From Enterobacter soli ATCC BAA-2102 (lineage in GTDB: Bacteria; Pseudomonadota; Gammaproteobacteria; Enterobacterales; Enterobacteriaceae): DNA of 64,000 bases. The position numbers and the translations under genes were made by a program. The stretch lies in the NCBI RefSeq assembly GCF_001654845.1, contig NZ_LXES01000002.1, forward strand, positions 1 through 64,000, in the 5' to 3' direction. The notes beneath the pieces were generated by a model. The model was not told where the DNA came from, searched no databases, and saw nothing but the letters and a program-made list of their open reading frames with translations. The first letter of the stretch is position 1. Every line of letters begins with the position of its first letter. Shown piece after piece: positions 32,973-44,710 of the stretch.

Positions 32973-33152
32973 ATGTTTTCAGTCGGCGATTTTGTGCAGC
33001 CACGTATGGGCGGTCCAAAACTGAAAGTGATCGAAGTGAATGGCGAGAGCATCGTGGCAGTACAGGCCAGCAATGAGCAAGGCGAGAAATATACGCTGAA
33101 GGCGGCGGATGTCACCCTTTATACCGAAGACGGTGATTTCGGCGTCTGCTAA
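32973..33152 (+). CDS. DUF2158 (YodC-like) small protein
   Basis: A 59-residue ORF starts at an ATG with an excellent GAGGAGGT site. It begins FSVGDFVQPRMGGPKLKV, the hallmark of DUF2158 small proteins such as YodC, and ends DFGVC. The fold is a small SH3-like barrel in that family; function unknown to me. It stands alone between ygaP and stpA, where I do not recall a counterpart in E. coli K-12. A strong hairpin follows it. Confidence 0.8.
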   Translation: MFSVGDFVQPRMGGPKLKVIEVNGESIVAVQASNEQGEKYTLKAADVTLYTEDGDFGVC

Positions 33153-33160
33153 AGAACGCA

Positions 33161-33184
33161 GCCGGGCGGAACCTTCCGCCCGGC
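33161..33184. terminator. Bidirectional hairpin between DUF2158 gene and stpA
   Basis: GCCGGGCGGAA and TTCCGCCCGGC form a perfect 11-bp stem with only CC between. It lies between converging genes and could serve both, although T-runs are lacking. Confidence 0.7.
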
Positions 33185-33191
33185 ACACGAA

Positions 33192-33596
33192 TTAAATCAG
33201 GAAATCATCCAGTGATTTACCGTTTGCCAGTGCGCTCGCAATAGGTTTTGGCGTGCGGCCCTGACCGGTCCAGGTTTTTTCTTCACCGTTAACGTCGATG
33301 AAGCGATATTTTGCTTCACGCGCTTTACGTTTTTTCGCCTGTTGACCCGCGTTGCTCGCTTCAGAGCCCAGCAGATCGGCTGGAGAAATACCGTCAGCTT
33401 TCATTCGTTCCAGCAGAGCATTAATTTTATCCTGCTGTTCAGCACGTTGCTGTTCGAATTCAGCCAGCTCGTTACGTTTTTCTTCAGTAACGATCCTGAC
33501 TTTTTCCAGCATCTCTTCAAGCGCTTCAATAGAGAATTCACGCGCCATTGCACGAAGTGTGCGGATATTATTAAGATTCTGTAACGTCAAAGACAT
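33192..33596 (-). CDS. stpA: StpA, H-NS paralogue and RNA chaperone
   Basis: The 134-residue protein starts at the ATG at 33596; the longer frame to 33677 runs into non-coding leader. It has the N-terminal oligomerisation helix region (NNIRTLRAMAREFSIEALEEML) and the C-terminal DNA-binding motif TWTGQGRTPKPIA, as in H-NS/StpA. Its place next to ygaP and alaE identifies it as StpA, which silences AT-rich genes and aids RNA folding. The upstream region is strongly AT-rich, which fits H-NS-family autoregulation. Confidence 0.92.
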   Translation of the reverse strand: MSLTLQNLNNIRTLRAMAREFSIEALEEMLEKVRIVTEEKRNELAEFEQQRAEQQDKINALLERMKADGISPADLLGSEASNAGQQAKKRKAREAKYRFIDVNGEEKTWTGQGRTPKPIASALANGKSLDDFLI

Positions 33597-34228
33597 ATTA
33601 ATTGAAAACCTTTTCTTTGTGATAAATCGAAAAATCAACTGACAGAGTAATTCATTTCCCCTGCAATATCCACCCATCGAAACTTAAAGCCATTATTGTA
33701 AATGTTTTAAAATATAATTTTGGATGCCGGTTATGTTTCCAGGAAGAGGATTTATTTCTCTGGAGGATAATGACTTGCGTAACAGTATAAATCGCATCGC
33801 GTTGCCCCTTACAAAAAAAATGAATATTAATGCATTTATAATGAATAAAACAAACCCTTTCCTGGCAGGATTTTTATCTGCAAAAACGAATAATGAAGAA
33901 CAATCATCATGGAATGATCGGTTTTCACACAAACCAAAGAATGCCATGCTGAACACCGCACCAGGAGCAAAAACCGATTCATGCAAAAACAACATAACAC
34001 ACTGATTTTAAATCAAATAAAACAGCATGAGAGAGAAAATAGCGAGGCGATTAACAAATACACAATTTCAGAGAATTTTGTGGACAAAAAGGCAATAAAT
34101 AAAAATTAATCACTAATTGTTAGTTTCAAACCAGAGATATACGCTATACACGTCAAACAAACCAACCTAAAGCACTAAAAGCTGAACGGTAAAGCCCCAT
34201 TATTATGTTCTTCTCAAGGAGTTCAGAC
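33597..34228. other. AT-rich stpA-alaE intergenic region
   Basis: About 630 bp of AT-rich DNA contain both divergent promoters. A 93-codon ATG frame (33724-34005, plus strand) has no good ribosome site and no recognisable protein features, and I do not call it. No repeats or RNA genes were recognised. Confidence 0.5.
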
Positions 34229-34678
34229 ATGTTCTCACCGCAGTCTCGCCTGCGCCATGCGGTAGCGGATACCTTCGCGATGGTTGTCTACTGTTCCGTC
34301 GTGAACATGCTGATCGAAATATTCCTCTCCGGAATGTCCTTCGAGCAATCACTTTCTTCTCGCCTGGTGGCTATCCCGGTGAACATTATTATTGCATGGC
34401 CTTACGGATTGTACCGCGATGCTGTCATGCGCCTTGCCCGCCGTATCAGCCCGGCAGGTTGGGTGAAAAACCTGGCCGACGTGCTGGCCTATGTCACTTT
34501 CCAGTCACCGGTTTATGTCGCGATTTTGCTGACCGTGGGCGCAGACTGGCATCAAATCGCTGCTGCGGTAAGTTCGAATATCGTGGTGTCGATGTTGATG
34601 GGTGTGGTGTACGGCTATTTTCTCGACTACTGCCGTCGACTGTTTAAAGTCAGCCAGTACAACCAGGCTAAAGCGTGA
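34229..34678 (+). CDS. alaE: L-alanine exporter AlaE
   Basis: The 149-residue inner-membrane protein starts at the ATG at 34229 after AAGGAG. Four membrane segments are visible ([50 protein letters not shown] and [14 protein letters not shown]). The sequence nearly matches E. coli AlaE, which exports L-alanine to avoid toxic build-up during peptide use. Single gene in the conserved stpA-alaE-ygaC order. Confidence 0.95.
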   Translation: MFSPQSRLRHAVADTFAMVVYCSVVNMLIEIFLSGMSFEQSLSSRLVAIPVNIIIAWPYGLYRDAVMRLARRISPAGWVKNLADVLAYVTFQSPVYVAILLTVGADWHQIAAAVSSNIVVSMLMGVVYGYFLDYCRRLFKVSQYNQAKA

Positions 34679-34711
34679 TGTATCGCGACTGGCGCATTGC
34701 CAGTCGCACGC

Positions 34712-35056
34712 TTACTGCTGTTCGCCGAACAGTCCCTTCAGAAAACGCTCCAGCGCCATGCGAGAGCTGAAACCATGCGGAATACCATAATGTTCATGCG
34801 TTTCACCGCCTAAATAGAGCGGGAATTGCTGGTAGTGATCGCAGGTTTTTATATCCGAGGCAGGCTCAGCAAATGAGAGACTTCTGTCTTTCAGCGTCGG
34901 GTGAATAATGAGAGCAGTGCGCCCCATTCTGGCTTCACGGTTGACGTAAACATAATTCTCGCCGCGGCGATATCCATAGGCTTTTGATGTCACTTCATCC
35001 ATGGTAAATCCCGCTTTTTCAAGAACGCGCGCCACCTCATCGGGTCGTAAATACAT
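34712..35056 (-). CDS. ygaC: YgaC, DUF2002 family protein
   Basis: The 114-residue soluble protein begins [17 protein letters not shown] and contains [20 protein letters not shown], as in E. coli YgaC of the DUF2002 family. Function is not established; in E. coli the gene is Fur-regulated. It converges with alaE and is divergent from ygaM. Confidence 0.9.
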   Translation of the reverse strand: MYLRPDEVARVLEKAGFTMDEVTSKAYGYRRGENYVYVNREARMGRTALIIHPTLKDRSLSFAEPASDIKTCDHYQQFPLYLGGETHEHYGIPHGFSSRMALERFLKGLFGEQQ

Positions 35057-35216
35057 ATTTAATCCTCGTTATCTTTTCCTGCCCGGCAACCTTACAGTAT
35101 TCAGCATTAGCAACGCTTTCAGAATATTCCATAAACCGCCTGATTAGTCGTGACTCGCTTCAGATAATAAAATCCTGGGCTAAACTCAATGAGAATGCAA
35201 AATGACGGAGGATCGC

Positions 35217-35543
35217 ATGTTTAACAGACCGAACCGAAACGATATAAACGACGACGCTCAGGATATTCGTAATGATGTCAGCCAATTAGCGGACACGCTG
35301 GAGGAAGTGCTGAAATCCTGGGGGTCAGATGCGAAGGACGAAGCAGATGCCGCAAAACGTAAGGCTCAGTCTCTGCTGCGTGAGACCCGCGCCAGAATGC
35401 ATGGCCGCTCTCGTACCACGCAGGCCGCCTGTGACGCAGTCAGTTGTGCCAATACCTTCGTCCGTGAAAAACCGCTCTGCGCGCTTGGCACGGTGGCGGC
35501 AGTCGGGATTTTTGTCGGCGCCCTGCTCAGCCTGCGTAAATAA
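35217..35543 (+). CDS. ygaM: YgaM, DUF883 (ElaB/YqjD) ribosome/membrane-associated protein
   Basis: The protein has 108 residues from the ATG at 35217, preceded by GGAGG; an ATG at 35202 is less well placed. It has the DUF883 layout: a charged coiled-coil N-terminal part (DDAQDIRNDVSQLADTLEEVL) and a C-terminal membrane segment (LGTVAAVGIFVGALLSLRK). Paralogues YqjD and ElaB are tail-anchored inner-membrane proteins that bind ribosomes in stationary phase. Confidence 0.9.
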   Translation: MFNRPNRNDINDDAQDIRNDVSQLADTLEEVLKSWGSDAKDEADAAKRKAQSLLRETRARMHGRSRTTQAACDAVSCANTFVREKPLCALGTVAAVGIFVGALLSLRK

Positions 35544-35563
35544 CCCACAATGAGATGTGCGTC

Positions 35564-35597
35564 AGCCCCGGTTTGCCCCTGGCTCCGGGGTTTTTCT
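35564..35597 (+). terminator. Intrinsic terminator after ygaM
   Basis: CCCCGG and CCGGGG form a stem around a 13-base loop and are followed by TTTTTCTTT. It separates ygaM from the nrdHIEF promoter region. Confidence 0.75.
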
Positions 35598-35794
35598 TTA
35601 CCTACCGGCTGAAAATACCGTACAGCCTGCCCTGCCCCGCTGTGCTCATCATCGTGGCGATATCCATCTAAATTTCCCATATCTTGTATGGTTGAAACTT
35701 ATCACAACTACATCTAGTATTCCCTTTAGCAAGATACACACAACCTGACGCGACAATTCGCGCCACTCCTTTATTCTAAATGGAAATACGAATC
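35598..35794 (+). promoter_or_regulatory. nrdHIEF promoter region with possible NrdR boxes
   Basis: Upstream of nrdH, ACAACTACATCTAGTA (about 35705-35720) and TAGCAAGATACACACA (about 35728-35743) loosely resemble NrdR boxes (consensus of ACACNATATATNGTGT type). NrdR and Fur control of this operon is known in E. coli. The match is by eye only. Confidence 0.35.
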
Positions 35795-36034
35795 ATGAGC
35801 ATTATTATTTACACTCGTAACGATTGTGTTCAGTGCCACGCCACAAAACGCGCAATGGAAAGCCGCGGCGTCCAGTTTGAGATGGTAAATGTCGACCTGG
35901 TCCCGGATGCTGCCGACACCCTGCGTGCGCAGGGCTTCCGCCAGCTGCCGGTGGTGGTCGCCGGAGAAACCAGCTGGTCTGGCTTCCGCCCGGACATGAT
36001 TAACCGAATCGCCGCTCAGGCCGCCAGTGCATGA
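35795..36034 (+). CDS. nrdH: Glutaredoxin-like NrdH
   Basis: The 79-residue thioredoxin-fold protein has the redox CVQC motif at residues 11-14 and QLPVVVAG and WSGFRPD, typical of NrdH, the electron donor of class Ib ribonucleotide reductase. The ATG at 35795 gives the start matching E. coli NrdH; an ATG at 35780 would add five residues. The stop overlaps the nrdI start (ATGA). Confidence 0.95.
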   Translation: MSIIIYTRNDCVQCHATKRAMESRGVQFEMVNVDLVPDAADTLRAQGFRQLPVVVAGETSWSGFRPDMINRIAAQAASA

Positions 36035-36441
36035 GCGGGCTGGTCTACTTCTCCAGCAGCTCGGAAAACACGCTCAGATTTATTGAGCGCGTCGGGCTGC
36101 CTGCGATACGTATTCCGCTCAATGAGCGGGAGCGTATTCAGGTAGACGAACCTTACATTCTGGTGGTACCGAGCTATGGCGGTGGCGGGACGGCAGGGGC
36201 CGTTCCCCGCCAGGTAATCCGCTTTCTAAATGATCCACAGAACCGGCAGCTTATTCGCGGCGTAATTGCCGCAGGCAATCGTAATTTTGGCGATGCGTTT
36301 GGCCGTGCCGGTGATGTCATCTCTCAAAAATGCGGCGTGCCGTATCTCTATCGTTTCGAACTGATGGGGACACAGCAGGACGTAGAGAACGTGCGTAAAG
36401 GAGTGAACGAATTTTGGCAACGACAACCGCAGAACGTGTAA
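36031..36441 (+). CDS. nrdI: Flavodoxin-like NrdI
   Basis: The 136-residue flavoprotein has the YFSSSSENT phosphate-binding loop and [16 protein letters not shown]. NrdI generates the oxidant that builds the Mn(III)2-tyrosyl radical cofactor of NrdF. It overlaps nrdH by four bases and nrdE by 28, showing tight coupling. Confidence 0.95.
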   Translation: MSGLVYFSSSSENTLRFIERVGLPAIRIPLNERERIQVDEPYILVVPSYGGGGTAGAVPRQVIRFLNDPQNRQLIRGVIAAGNRNFGDAFGRAGDVISQKCGVPYLYRFELMGTQQDVENVRKGVNEFWQRQPQNV

Positions 36442-38558
36442 TTCAGGCCGCGCCGGATTACCACGCATTAAACGCCATGCTTAACCTCTACGACAGCGAG
36501 GGGCGCATTCAGTTTGCTAAGGACCATGAAGCGGTAGATGCTTTTTTTAGCGCCCACGTTCGCCCGAACAGCGTCCATTTTTCCAGCCAGCATGAACGCC
36601 TCGACTATCTGGTTAAAGAGGGTTACTACGAAGAACGCGTGCTCACCCGTTATTCCCGGGACTTTGTAGTGACGCTGTTTGAACGCGCCCATGCCAGCGG
36701 CTTTCGTTTCCAGACATTCCTCGGCGCGTGGAAGTACTACACCAGCTATACCCTGAAAACGTTCGACGGCAAACGCTACCTGGAAAGCTTTGAAGATCGC
36801 GCCGTGATGGTAGCGCTGTCGCTGGCGCAGGGGGATGAAAAACTGGCAGAACAGCTGACGGATGAAATCCTGTCGGGCCGTTTCCAGCCCGCCACCCCGA
36901 CATTCCTGAACTGCGGCAAAGCCCAGCGCGGCGAGCTGGTGTCATGTTTCCTGCTGCGCATTGAAGACAATATGGAGTCTATTGGCCGCGCGGTGAACTC
37001 GGCGTTACAGCTTTCAAAGCGCGGCGGCGGCGTGGCGTTTCTGCTCTCTAACCTGCGTGAAGCAGGAGCACCGATTAAACGCATTGAAAATCAGTCCTCC
37101 GGCGTGATCCCGATAATGAAAATGCTGGAAGATGCCTTCTCTTATGCGAACCAGCTTGGCGCGCGTCAGGGCGCCGGGGCGGTGTATCTGCACGCGCACC
37201 ACCCGGACATTCTGCGGTTCCTGGACACCAAACGGGAAAATGCCGACGAAAAAATCCGTATCAAAACCCTGTCGCTGGGGGTCGTTATCCCGGATATCAC
37301 CTTTGCGCTCGCCAAAGAGAATGCGGAGATGGCGCTGTTCTCGCCCTACGATATTGAGCGTATTTACGGCAAGCCTTTTGGCGATGTGGCCATCAGCGAG
37401 CTTTATCACGAGTTGGTCGCCGACGATCGCATTCACAAAAAATTTATCAATGCCCGCGACTTCTTCCAGCGGCTTGCAGAGATCCAGTTTGAGTCTGGTT
37501 ATCCGTACATCATGTACGAAGACACGGTGAACCGCGCGAACCCGATTGCCGGGCGCATTAACATGAGCAACCTGTGTTCCGAGATTTTGCAGGTTAACAG
37601 CGCCTCCACCTATGACGAAAACCTGGACTACGACCAGACCGGAAAAGATATTTCCTGCAACCTGGGCTCGCTGAATATCGCCCACACGATGGATTCCCCG
37701 GACTTTGGCCGTACGGTGGCAACCGCCATCCGTGGCCTGACGGCGGTGTCAGACATGAGCCACATCCGCAGCGTGCCGTCCATTGAGGTGGGGAATGCCG
37801 CATCGCACGCCATTGGCCTCGGGCAGATGAACCTGCACGGTTATCTGGCACGCGAAGGGATTGCCTATGGCAGCCCGGAAGGACTGGATTTCACCAACCT
37901 CTATTTTTACACCATTACCTGGCACGCGCTGCATACCTCGATGCTGCTGGCCCGCGAGCGTAACCAGCGTTTCGCAGGCTTTGAGCAGTCCCGCTATGCC
38001 AGCGGCGAGTATTTCCATCAGTACCTGGAAGGTGACTGGCAACCGAAAACGGAGAAAGTCCGTACGCTGTTTGACCGTGCCGGTATCATCCTGCCCACGC
38101 GTGAAATGTGGCTCCAGCTGCGCGATGAGGTCATGCGTCATGGCATCTATAACCAGAATTTGCAGGCCGTGCCGCCAACCGGCTCTATCTCGTACATCAA
38201 CCACGCCACCTCGAGCATCCACCCGATTGTGTCGAAAATTGAGATCCGCAAGGAAGGGAAAACCGGGCGCGTTTACTACCCTGCCCCGTTTATGACCAAC
38301 GAAAACCTGGCGCTGTATCAGGATGCCTATGAAATCGGCCCGGAAAAGATTATCGATACCTACGCCGAGGCGACAAAGCATGTGGATCAGGGGTTGTCAC
38401 TGACGCTGTTCTTCCCGGATACCGCCACCACGCGCGATATCAACAAGGCGCAAATCTATGCCTGGAAGAAAGGCATCAAGACACTGTACTACATTCGCCT
38501 GCGCCAGCTGGCGCTGGAAGGCACCGAAATCGAAGGCTGCGTGTCCTGCGCGCTGTAA
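36414..38558 (+). CDS. nrdE: Class Ib ribonucleotide reductase large subunit NrdE
   Basis: The 714-residue protein starts with TTG at 36414 behind AAAGGAG, inside the end of nrdI. Catalytic landmarks: NLCSEI (with active-site Cys), [19 protein letters not shown] (paired Cys), and a C-terminal GCVSCAL that receives electrons from NrdH. It lacks an N-terminal ATP-cone, as usual for class Ib. It reduces ribonucleoside diphosphates with NrdF during manganese-replete, iron-poor or oxidative conditions. Confidence 0.96.
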   Translation: MATTTAERVIQAAPDYHALNAMLNLYDSEGRIQFAKDHEAVDAFFSAHVRPNSVHFSSQHERLDYLVKEGYYEERVLTRYSRDFVVTLFERAHASGFRFQTFLGAWKYYTSYTLKTFDGKRYLESFEDRAVMVALSLAQGDEKLAEQLTDEILSGRFQPATPTFLNCGKAQRGELVSCFLLRIEDNMESIGRAVNSALQLSKRGGGVAFLLSNLREAGAPIKRIENQSSGVIPIMKMLEDAFSYANQLGARQGAGAVYLHAHHPDILRFLDTKRENADEKIRIKTLSLGVVIPDITFALAKENAEMALFSPYDIERIYGKPFGDVAISELYHELVADDRIHKKFINARDFFQRLAEIQFESGYPYIMYEDTVNRANPIAGRINMSNLCSEILQVNSASTYDENLDYDQTGKDISCNLGSLNIAHTMDSPDFGRTVATAIRGLTAVSDMSHIRSVPSIEVGNAASHAIGLGQMNLHGYLAREGIAYGSPEGLDFTNLYFYTITWHALHTSMLLARERNQRFAGFEQSRYASGEYFHQYLEGDWQPKTEKVRTLFDRAGIILPTREMWLQLRDEVMRHGIYNQNLQAVPPTGSISYINHATSSIHPIVSKIEIRKEGKTGRVYYPAPFMTNENLALYQDAYEIGPEKIIDTYAEATKHVDQGLSLTLFFPDTATTRDINKAQIYAWKKGIKTLYYIRLRQLALEGTEIEGCVSCAL

Positions 38559-39527
<969 letters not shown>

Positions 39528-39535
39528 CGGTTATT

Positions 39536-39626
39536 GCCCTCACCCCAAAGGTTGAGGGTTGCCCGCAAAACAATACGAGCACGTACAGCTCCCTCTCCTC
39601 TTTGGGGAGAGGGTTGGGGTGAGGGG
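39536..39626. repeat. Pair of CCCTCACCC-type repeats after nrdF
   Basis: GCCCTCACCCCAAAGG plus TTGAGGG (39536-39558) is a shortened copy. A full copy in the opposite orientation, CTCCCTCTCCTCTTTGGGG continuing to GGGTTGGGGTGAGGG, fills 39589-39626. As at 25.1 kb, the two face each other. Confidence 0.7.
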
Positions 39627-39701
39627 GAACATACGGCTGTGGTGGTCATTCCGTTCACTTTATGTTCCTTGCTACTCTGTCGCCACAATACCCGTGTACG
39701 T

Positions 39702-39731
39702 GCCAGGGTAGCTCACCGCCGCTACCCTGGC
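39702..39731. terminator. Strong hairpin between nrdF and proV
   Basis: GCCAGGGTAGC and GCTACCCTGGC form a perfect 11-bp stem around an 8-base loop. There is no T-run, but it is the best candidate for ending nrd transcription. Confidence 0.6.
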
Positions 39732-39982
39732 GACCCGGGCTTCCGGCAAGAAAATAACGATCATTAATTAAATATAAATCCCATAATTCTCCCCGCAATA
39801 TTTCCCTGACATCTATACTGTAATTCCACCGTCATATTCGTCTGAATCATTGCGATTCAGACGAAATTTCCCGACCGCGCGACAAAAATCTCAGAAAAAT
39901 TCAACACCCGCTCAGCCCTTTACTCATGGGAAATTCAGCGATTTGGTCTTCGGCAAAATTCGTGCCATAAGCGGACTGAGGG

Positions 39983-40010
39983 TTGTCTCAGATTCTGAGT
40001 ATGTTAGGGT
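39983..40010 (+). promoter_or_regulatory. proU P2 promoter
   Basis: TTGTCT (39983-39988), a 16-bp spacer and TAGGGT (40005-40010) agree with the E. coli proU P2 promoter as I remember it, including the intervening CAGATTCT and GAGTATGT. This promoter is osmotically induced and silenced by H-NS/StpA; the downstream silencer lies within proV in E. coli. Confidence 0.8.
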
Positions 40011-40077
40011 ATTGTCAGGTAATTATTCCAACTGGAAACCATATCGACACAATAAATAACGGGAAATACTCTATTGC

Positions 40078-41280
40078 ATGGCAATTAAATTAGAAGTTAA
40101 AAATCTCTATAAAGTATTTGGCGAGCATCCACAGCGTGCGTTCAAATATATTGAAAAAGGACTTTCAAAAGAGCAAATTCTGGAAAAAACAGGGCTATCG
40201 CTTGGCGTTAAAGACGCCAGTCTGGCCATTGAAGAAGGCGAGATTTTCGTCATCATGGGGTTATCTGGTTCGGGTAAATCCACTATGGTTCGCCTTCTCA
40301 ATCGCCTGATTGAACCCACCCGTGGGCAGGTACTGATTGATGGTGAAGATATTGCCAAAATATCAGATGCTGAGCTCCGCGAGGTGCGCAGAAAAAAGAT
40401 TGCGATGGTGTTTCAGTCATTCGCCTTAATGCCACATATGACGGTGTTAGATAATACCGCATTCGGCATGGAATTAGCGGGAATTCCAGCCCAGGAACGG
40501 CAGGAAAAAGCGCTGGATGCATTACGCCAGGTTGGGCTGGAAAATTATGCTCATGGCTATCCTGATGAACTATCGGGCGGGATGCGACAACGCGTTGGAT
40601 TAGCCCGCGCATTAGCGATAAATCCCGATATATTATTAATGGATGAAGCCTTCTCGGCACTCGATCCATTAATTCGTACCGAGATGCAGGATGAACTGGT
40701 AAAACTGCAAGCTAAACACCAGCGTACGATCGTATTTATTTCCCACGATCTTGATGAAGCGATGCGTATTGGCGACCGTATTGCCATTATGCAAAACGGC
40801 GAAGTGGTGCAGGTGGGAACACCGGATGAAATCCTGAATAATCCGGCCAACGACTATGTGCGCACCTTCTTCCGTGGCGTGGACATCAGCCAGGTATTTA
40901 GCGCAAAAGATATTGCCCGCAGATCGCCAAACGGCATTATTCGCAAAACGCCAGGTTTCGGCCCGCGTTCGGCGCTGAAGGTCTTACAGGATGAAGACCG
41001 TGAATTTGGCTATGTCATTGAACGTGGCAATAAATTTGTCGGCATTGTCTCCATCGACTCCCTGAAAAAAGCGCTTGGCGAAAATCAGGGACTTGATGCG
41101 GCGCTTATCTCGTCTCCGCTTGCGGTCGACGCCGAAACGCCGCTCAGCGAGTTGCTCTCCCATGTCGGTCAGGCGCCCTGCGCCGTGCCGGTTATAGGGG
41201 AAGAACAACAGTATGTCGGCATCATCTCCAAAGGGATGTTGCTTCAGGCTTTAGATCGCGAGGGGGCAAACAATGGCTGA
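40078..41280 (+). CDS. proV: Glycine betaine/proline ABC transporter ATPase ProV
   Basis: The 400-residue ATPase has Walker [10 protein letters not shown] at residues 61-69, signature [10 protein letters not shown], Walker [13 protein letters not shown] and two C-terminal CBS domains (about residues 280-400) that sense ionic strength. It energises import of glycine betaine and proline at high osmolarity. Its end overlaps the proW start by eight bases. Confidence 0.97.
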   Translation: MAIKLEVKNLYKVFGEHPQRAFKYIEKGLSKEQILEKTGLSLGVKDASLAIEEGEIFVIMGLSGSGKSTMVRLLNRLIEPTRGQVLIDGEDIAKISDAELREVRRKKIAMVFQSFALMPHMTVLDNTAFGMELAGIPAQERQEKALDALRQVGLENYAHGYPDELSGGMRQRVGLARALAINPDILLMDEAFSALDPLIRTEMQDELVKLQAKHQRTIVFISHDLDEAMRIGDRIAIMQNGEVVQVGTPDEILNNPANDYVRTFFRGVDISQVFSAKDIARRSPNGIIRKTPGFGPRSALKVLQDEDREFGYVIERGNKFVGIVSIDSLKKALGENQGLDAALISSPLAVDAETPLSELLSHVGQAPCAVPVIGEEQQYVGIISKGMLLQALDREGANNG

Positions 41281-42337
41281 TCAATCTAATCCGTGGGGAA
41301 CCACAGAAGCCGCAGACAGCGCAGCACAATCTGCCGATGCCTGGGGCTCATCAACGCCTGCGCCAACAACTGGCGGCTCGGCAGACTGGCTCAACAGTGC
41401 GCCTGCACCTGCGCCAGAACACTTTAATATTATGGACCCGTTCCACAAAACGCTGATCCCGCTGGATAGCTGGGTCACGGAAGGGATTGACTGGGTGGTG
41501 ACTCACTTCCGCCCGGTGTTCCAGGGGATCCGTGTCCCTGTGGATTACATCCTGAATGGTTTCCAGCAGTTGCTGTTGGGGATGCCGGCACCTGTCGCCA
41601 TCGTGATATTTGCCCTGATTGCCTGGCAGTTTGGTAGCGCAGGCATGGGGATCGCCACGCTGGTCTCCCTGATTGCCATCGGCGCGATTGGCGCATGGTC
41701 ACAGGCCATGATCACCCTGGCACTGGTACTTACTGCCCTGCTGTTCTGCGTGGTGATTGGGTTACCGCTGGGGATCTGGCTGGCGCGCAGCCCGCGGGCA
41801 GCGAAGGTCATCCGCCCGCTGCTGGATGCGATGCAAACCACCCCGGCGTTTGTCTACCTGGTGCCTATCGTGATGCTGTTCGGGATCGGGAATGTGCCGG
41901 GCGTGGTGGTCACCATTATTTTTGCCCTGCCGCCGATTGTTCGTCTGACGATACTTGGGATCAACCAGGTGCCAGCCGATCTTATTGAGGCTTCACGCTC
42001 GTTCGGTGCCAGCCCGCGCCAGATGCTGTTTAAAGTTCAGCTCCCACTGGCGATGCCAACCATTATGGCAGGCGTTAACCAGACGCTGATGCTGGCCCTC
42101 TCCATGGTGGTTATCGCCTCGATGATCGCCGTTGGCGGTCTTGGCCAGATGGTGCTGCGCGGCATTGGCCGCCTCGATATGGGGCTTGCCACCGTAGGCG
42201 GCGTGGGCATTGTGATCCTCGCTATTATTCTTGACCGCCTGACGCAGGCTGTCGGTCGCGATTCACGCAGTCGCGGCAACCGTCGCTGGTATACCACCGG
42301 CCCTGTCGGGTTAATCACCCGCCCATTCGTAAAATAA
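41273..42337 (+). CDS. proW: Glycine betaine/proline ABC transporter permease ProW
   Basis: The 354-residue membrane protein has the long periplasmic N-terminal tail typical of ProW (Ala/Pro rich, to about residue 70), then about seven membrane segments and the EAA motif region ([16 protein letters not shown]). Length equals the E. coli protein. It forms the channel with ProV and is fed by ProX. Confidence 0.96.
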   Translation: MADQSNPWGTTEAADSAAQSADAWGSSTPAPTTGGSADWLNSAPAPAPEHFNIMDPFHKTLIPLDSWVTEGIDWVVTHFRPVFQGIRVPVDYILNGFQQLLLGMPAPVAIVIFALIAWQFGSAGMGIATLVSLIAIGAIGAWSQAMITLALVLTALLFCVVIGLPLGIWLARSPRAAKVIRPLLDAMQTTPAFVYLVPIVMLFGIGNVPGVVVTIIFALPPIVRLTILGINQVPADLIEASRSFGASPRQMLFKVQLPLAMPTIMAGVNQTLMLALSMVVIASMIAVGGLGQMVLRGIGRLDMGLATVGGVGIVILAIILDRLTQAVGRDSRSRGNRRWYTTGPVGLITRPFVK

Positions 42338-42346
42338 GGAACAACG

Positions 42347-43342
42347 ATGCGACATAGCGTACTTTTTGCCACAGCGTTTGCCACCCTTGTCTCCACCAGC
42401 ACATTTGCGGCTGACCTGCCTGGCAAAGGCATTACCGTGCAACCGGTTCAGAGCACCATTTCTGAAGAGACCTTCCAGACCCTGATTGTCAGCCGCGCGC
42501 TGGAAAAACTGGGTTATACGGTCAAGACGCCAAGTGAAGTGGATTACAACGTGGGCTACACCTCTATTGCCTCCGGTGACGCCACCTTTACCGCCGTAAA
42601 CTGGCAGCCACTGCACGACGATATGTATGCGGCAGCGGGCGGCGATAAGAAATTCTACCGTGAAGGCACCTTCGTGACCGGCGCAGCACAGGGTTATCTG
42701 ATCGACAAAAAAACCGCTGACCAGTACCACATCACCAACATTGAGCAGCTTAAAGACCCGAAAATCGCCAAACTGTTCGATACCAACGGTGATGGCAAAG
42801 CCGACATGATGGGCTGTTCACCGGGCTGGGGTTGCGAAGCGGTCATTAACCACCAGAACAAAGCGTTCGACCTGGCTAAAACCGTTGACGTGAGCCACGG
42901 TAACTACTCCGCGATGATGGCTGACACCATTGCTCGCTTTAAAGAAGGCAAACCGGTTATCTATTATACCTGGACGCCTTACTGGGTCAGCGACGTGCTG
43001 AAGCCGGGTAAAGACGTGGTGTGGTTGCAGGTTCCGTTCTCTTCCCTGCCGGGTGAGCAGAAAGACATCGACACCAAACTGCCAAACGGCATGAACTATG
43101 GCTTCCCGGTGAACACCATGCATATTGTGGCTAACAAAGCCTGGGCTGAGAAAAACCCGGCGGCCGCGAAGCTGTTCTCGGTGATGAAACTGCCGCTGGC
43201 GGACATTAACGCGCAGAACGCCATGATGCATGAAGGTAAATCCTCTGAAGCAGACATCAACGGCCACGTTGACGGCTGGATAAAAGCCCACCAGCAGCAG
43301 TTTGATGGCTGGGTGAAAGAAGCACTGGACGCGCAGAAGTAA
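42347..43342 (+). CDS. proX: Glycine betaine-binding periplasmic protein ProX
   Basis: The 331-residue protein has a signal peptide ending TFAA (about residue 22) and a mature OpuAC-type domain with aromatic ligand-box residues, e.g. [13 protein letters not shown] and YYTWTPYW. It captures glycine betaine or proline betaine in the periplasm. It is the last gene of proVWX; an intergenic repeat follows the stop. Confidence 0.96.
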   Translation: MRHSVLFATAFATLVSTSTFAADLPGKGITVQPVQSTISEETFQTLIVSRALEKLGYTVKTPSEVDYNVGYTSIASGDATFTAVNWQPLHDDMYAAAGGDKKFYREGTFVTGAAQGYLIDKKTADQYHITNIEQLKDPKIAKLFDTNGDGKADMMGCSPGWGCEAVINHQNKAFDLAKTVDVSHGNYSAMMADTIARFKEGKPVIYYTWTPYWVSDVLKPGKDVVWLQVPFSSLPGEQKDIDTKLPNGMNYGFPVNTMHIVANKAWAEKNPAAAKLFSVMKLPLADINAQNAMMHEGKSSEADINGHVDGWIKAHQQQFDGWVKEALDAQK

Positions 43343-43349
43343 AAACGAT

Positions 43350-43380
43350 CCCCTCACCCCTCTCCCAAAAGGGTGAGGGG
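43350..43380. repeat. CCCTCACCC-type repeat, short copy after proX
   Basis: CCCCTCACCCCTCTCCC then AAAA and GGGTGAGGGG. This is a shortened palindrome version that could act as the proU terminator. Confidence 0.65.
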
Positions 43381-43482
43381 TTAACCGCACAAACCCACAC
43401 ATAACAATCCCCCAACATTCACAATCATTGGTTATCATGGTTTCTGGAAAAATAATCACTTAACTTACGATCCCAGAATCTG

Positions 43483-44667
43483 ATGACAAAAAATCCACAA
43501 GGGCTTAGCCCGGCACTGATCCTGTTAATGTCCGTGGCGACCGGTCTTGCCGTCGCCAGCAACTACTACGCGCAGCCTCTGCTCGACACCATCGCCCGCG
43601 CTTTCAGCCTGTCTGCCAGCTCCGCAGGTTTTATTGTGACAGCGGCTCAGCTCGGCTATGCCGCGGGCCTGTTGTTCCTGGTGCCACTGGGCGATATGTT
43701 TGAGCGCCGGATGCTGATTGTCTCCATGACGTTACTCGCCGCAGGCGGGATGCTGATCACCGCCAGCAGCCAGTCGTTAACCATGATGATTGTCGGCACT
43801 GCCCTAACCGGGCTGTTCTCCGTTGTGGCGCAGATCCTGGTGCCGCTGGCCGCAACGCTCGCCTCGCCGGAAAAACGCGGCAAAGTGGTGGGCACCATTA
43901 TGAGCGGCCTGCTGCTCGGGATTTTGCTGGCGCGTACCGTGGCCGGGCTACTGGCAAGCCTCGGCGGCTGGCGTACTGTCTACTGGGTGGCCAGTGTGCT
44001 GATGGTTATCATGGCGCTCGCGCTGTGGCGTGGACTGCCGAAAGTGAAGCAGGAAAACCACCTGAATTACCCGCAACTGCTGGGCTCCGTGTTCACGCTT
44101 TTCACACAAGATAAACTGCTACGAACCCGCGCACTTCTTGGTTGTTTCACCTTTGCCAACTTTAGCATTCTGTGGACGTCGATGGCCTTCCTGCTGGCCT
44201 CGCCGCCCTTTAACTATTCTGAAGGCGTGATTGGCCTGTTTGGTCTGGCGGGCGCAGCCGGTGCGCTGGGTGCGCGTCCGGCTGGCGGCATGGCGGATAA
44301 AGGTAAATCTCACCTGACGACAACTTCCGGGCTGATTTTACTGCTGCTCTCCTGGGTGGCTATCTGGTTTGGGCATTCCTCCGTGCTGGCGTTGATCGTC
44401 GGTATTCTGGTGCTCGACCTCACCGTGCAGGGCGTGCATATCACCAACCAGACCGTGATTTATCGCGTCAAGCCGGAGGCACGTAACCGCCTGACCGCAG
44501 GTTACATGACCAGCTATTTCATCGGCGGCGCGGCAGGTTCATTAATTTCAGCGTCGGCATGGCAACACGCTGGCTGGGCGGGTGTTTGCAGCATCGGGGC
44601 AATTGTTGCGGCACTCAATCTGCTGGTGTGGTGGCGCGGATTCCATCGCCAGGAGGCGATTTCTTAA
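43483..44667 (+). CDS. ygaY: Major facilitator superfamily transporter YgaY
   Basis: The 394-residue protein has twelve membrane segments and an MFS loop motif GDMFERRMLI between segments 2 and 3. It corresponds to the gene that is broken (ygaY) in E. coli K-12 at the same position between proX and emrR; here it is intact. Such DHA1-type transporters are often sugar or drug exporters; substrate unknown. In E. coli ygaZH would follow, but not here. Confidence 0.87.
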   Translation: MTKNPQGLSPALILLMSVATGLAVASNYYAQPLLDTIARAFSLSASSAGFIVTAAQLGYAAGLLFLVPLGDMFERRMLIVSMTLLAAGGMLITASSQSLTMMIVGTALTGLFSVVAQILVPLAATLASPEKRGKVVGTIMSGLLLGILLARTVAGLLASLGGWRTVYWVASVLMVIMALALWRGLPKVKQENHLNYPQLLGSVFTLFTQDKLLRTRALLGCFTFANFSILWTSMAFLLASPPFNYSEGVIGLFGLAGAAGALGARPAGGMADKGKSHLTTTSGLILLLLSWVAIWFGHSSVLALIVGILVLDLTVQGVHITNQTVIYRVKPEARNRLTAGYMTSYFIGGAAGSLISASAWQHAGWAGVCSIGAIVAALNLLVWWRGFHRQEAIS

Positions 44668-44682
44668 GCTTTACATTGCATT

Positions 44683-44710
44683 GGGACGTCTTAGGGTGTT
44701 AAGGCGTCCC
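44683..44710 (+). terminator. Hairpin after ygaY
   Basis: GGGACGTCTTA and TAAGGCGTCCC pair over 11 bp (one G-T) around a 6-base loop. The T-run is weak. It lies in the 327-bp gap where ygaZH would be expected. Confidence 0.6.

Noticed and set aside
33724..34005. 93-codon ATG frame between stpA and alaE
   Set aside because: AT-rich intergenic DNA, no good ribosome site, product unlike any protein I know.
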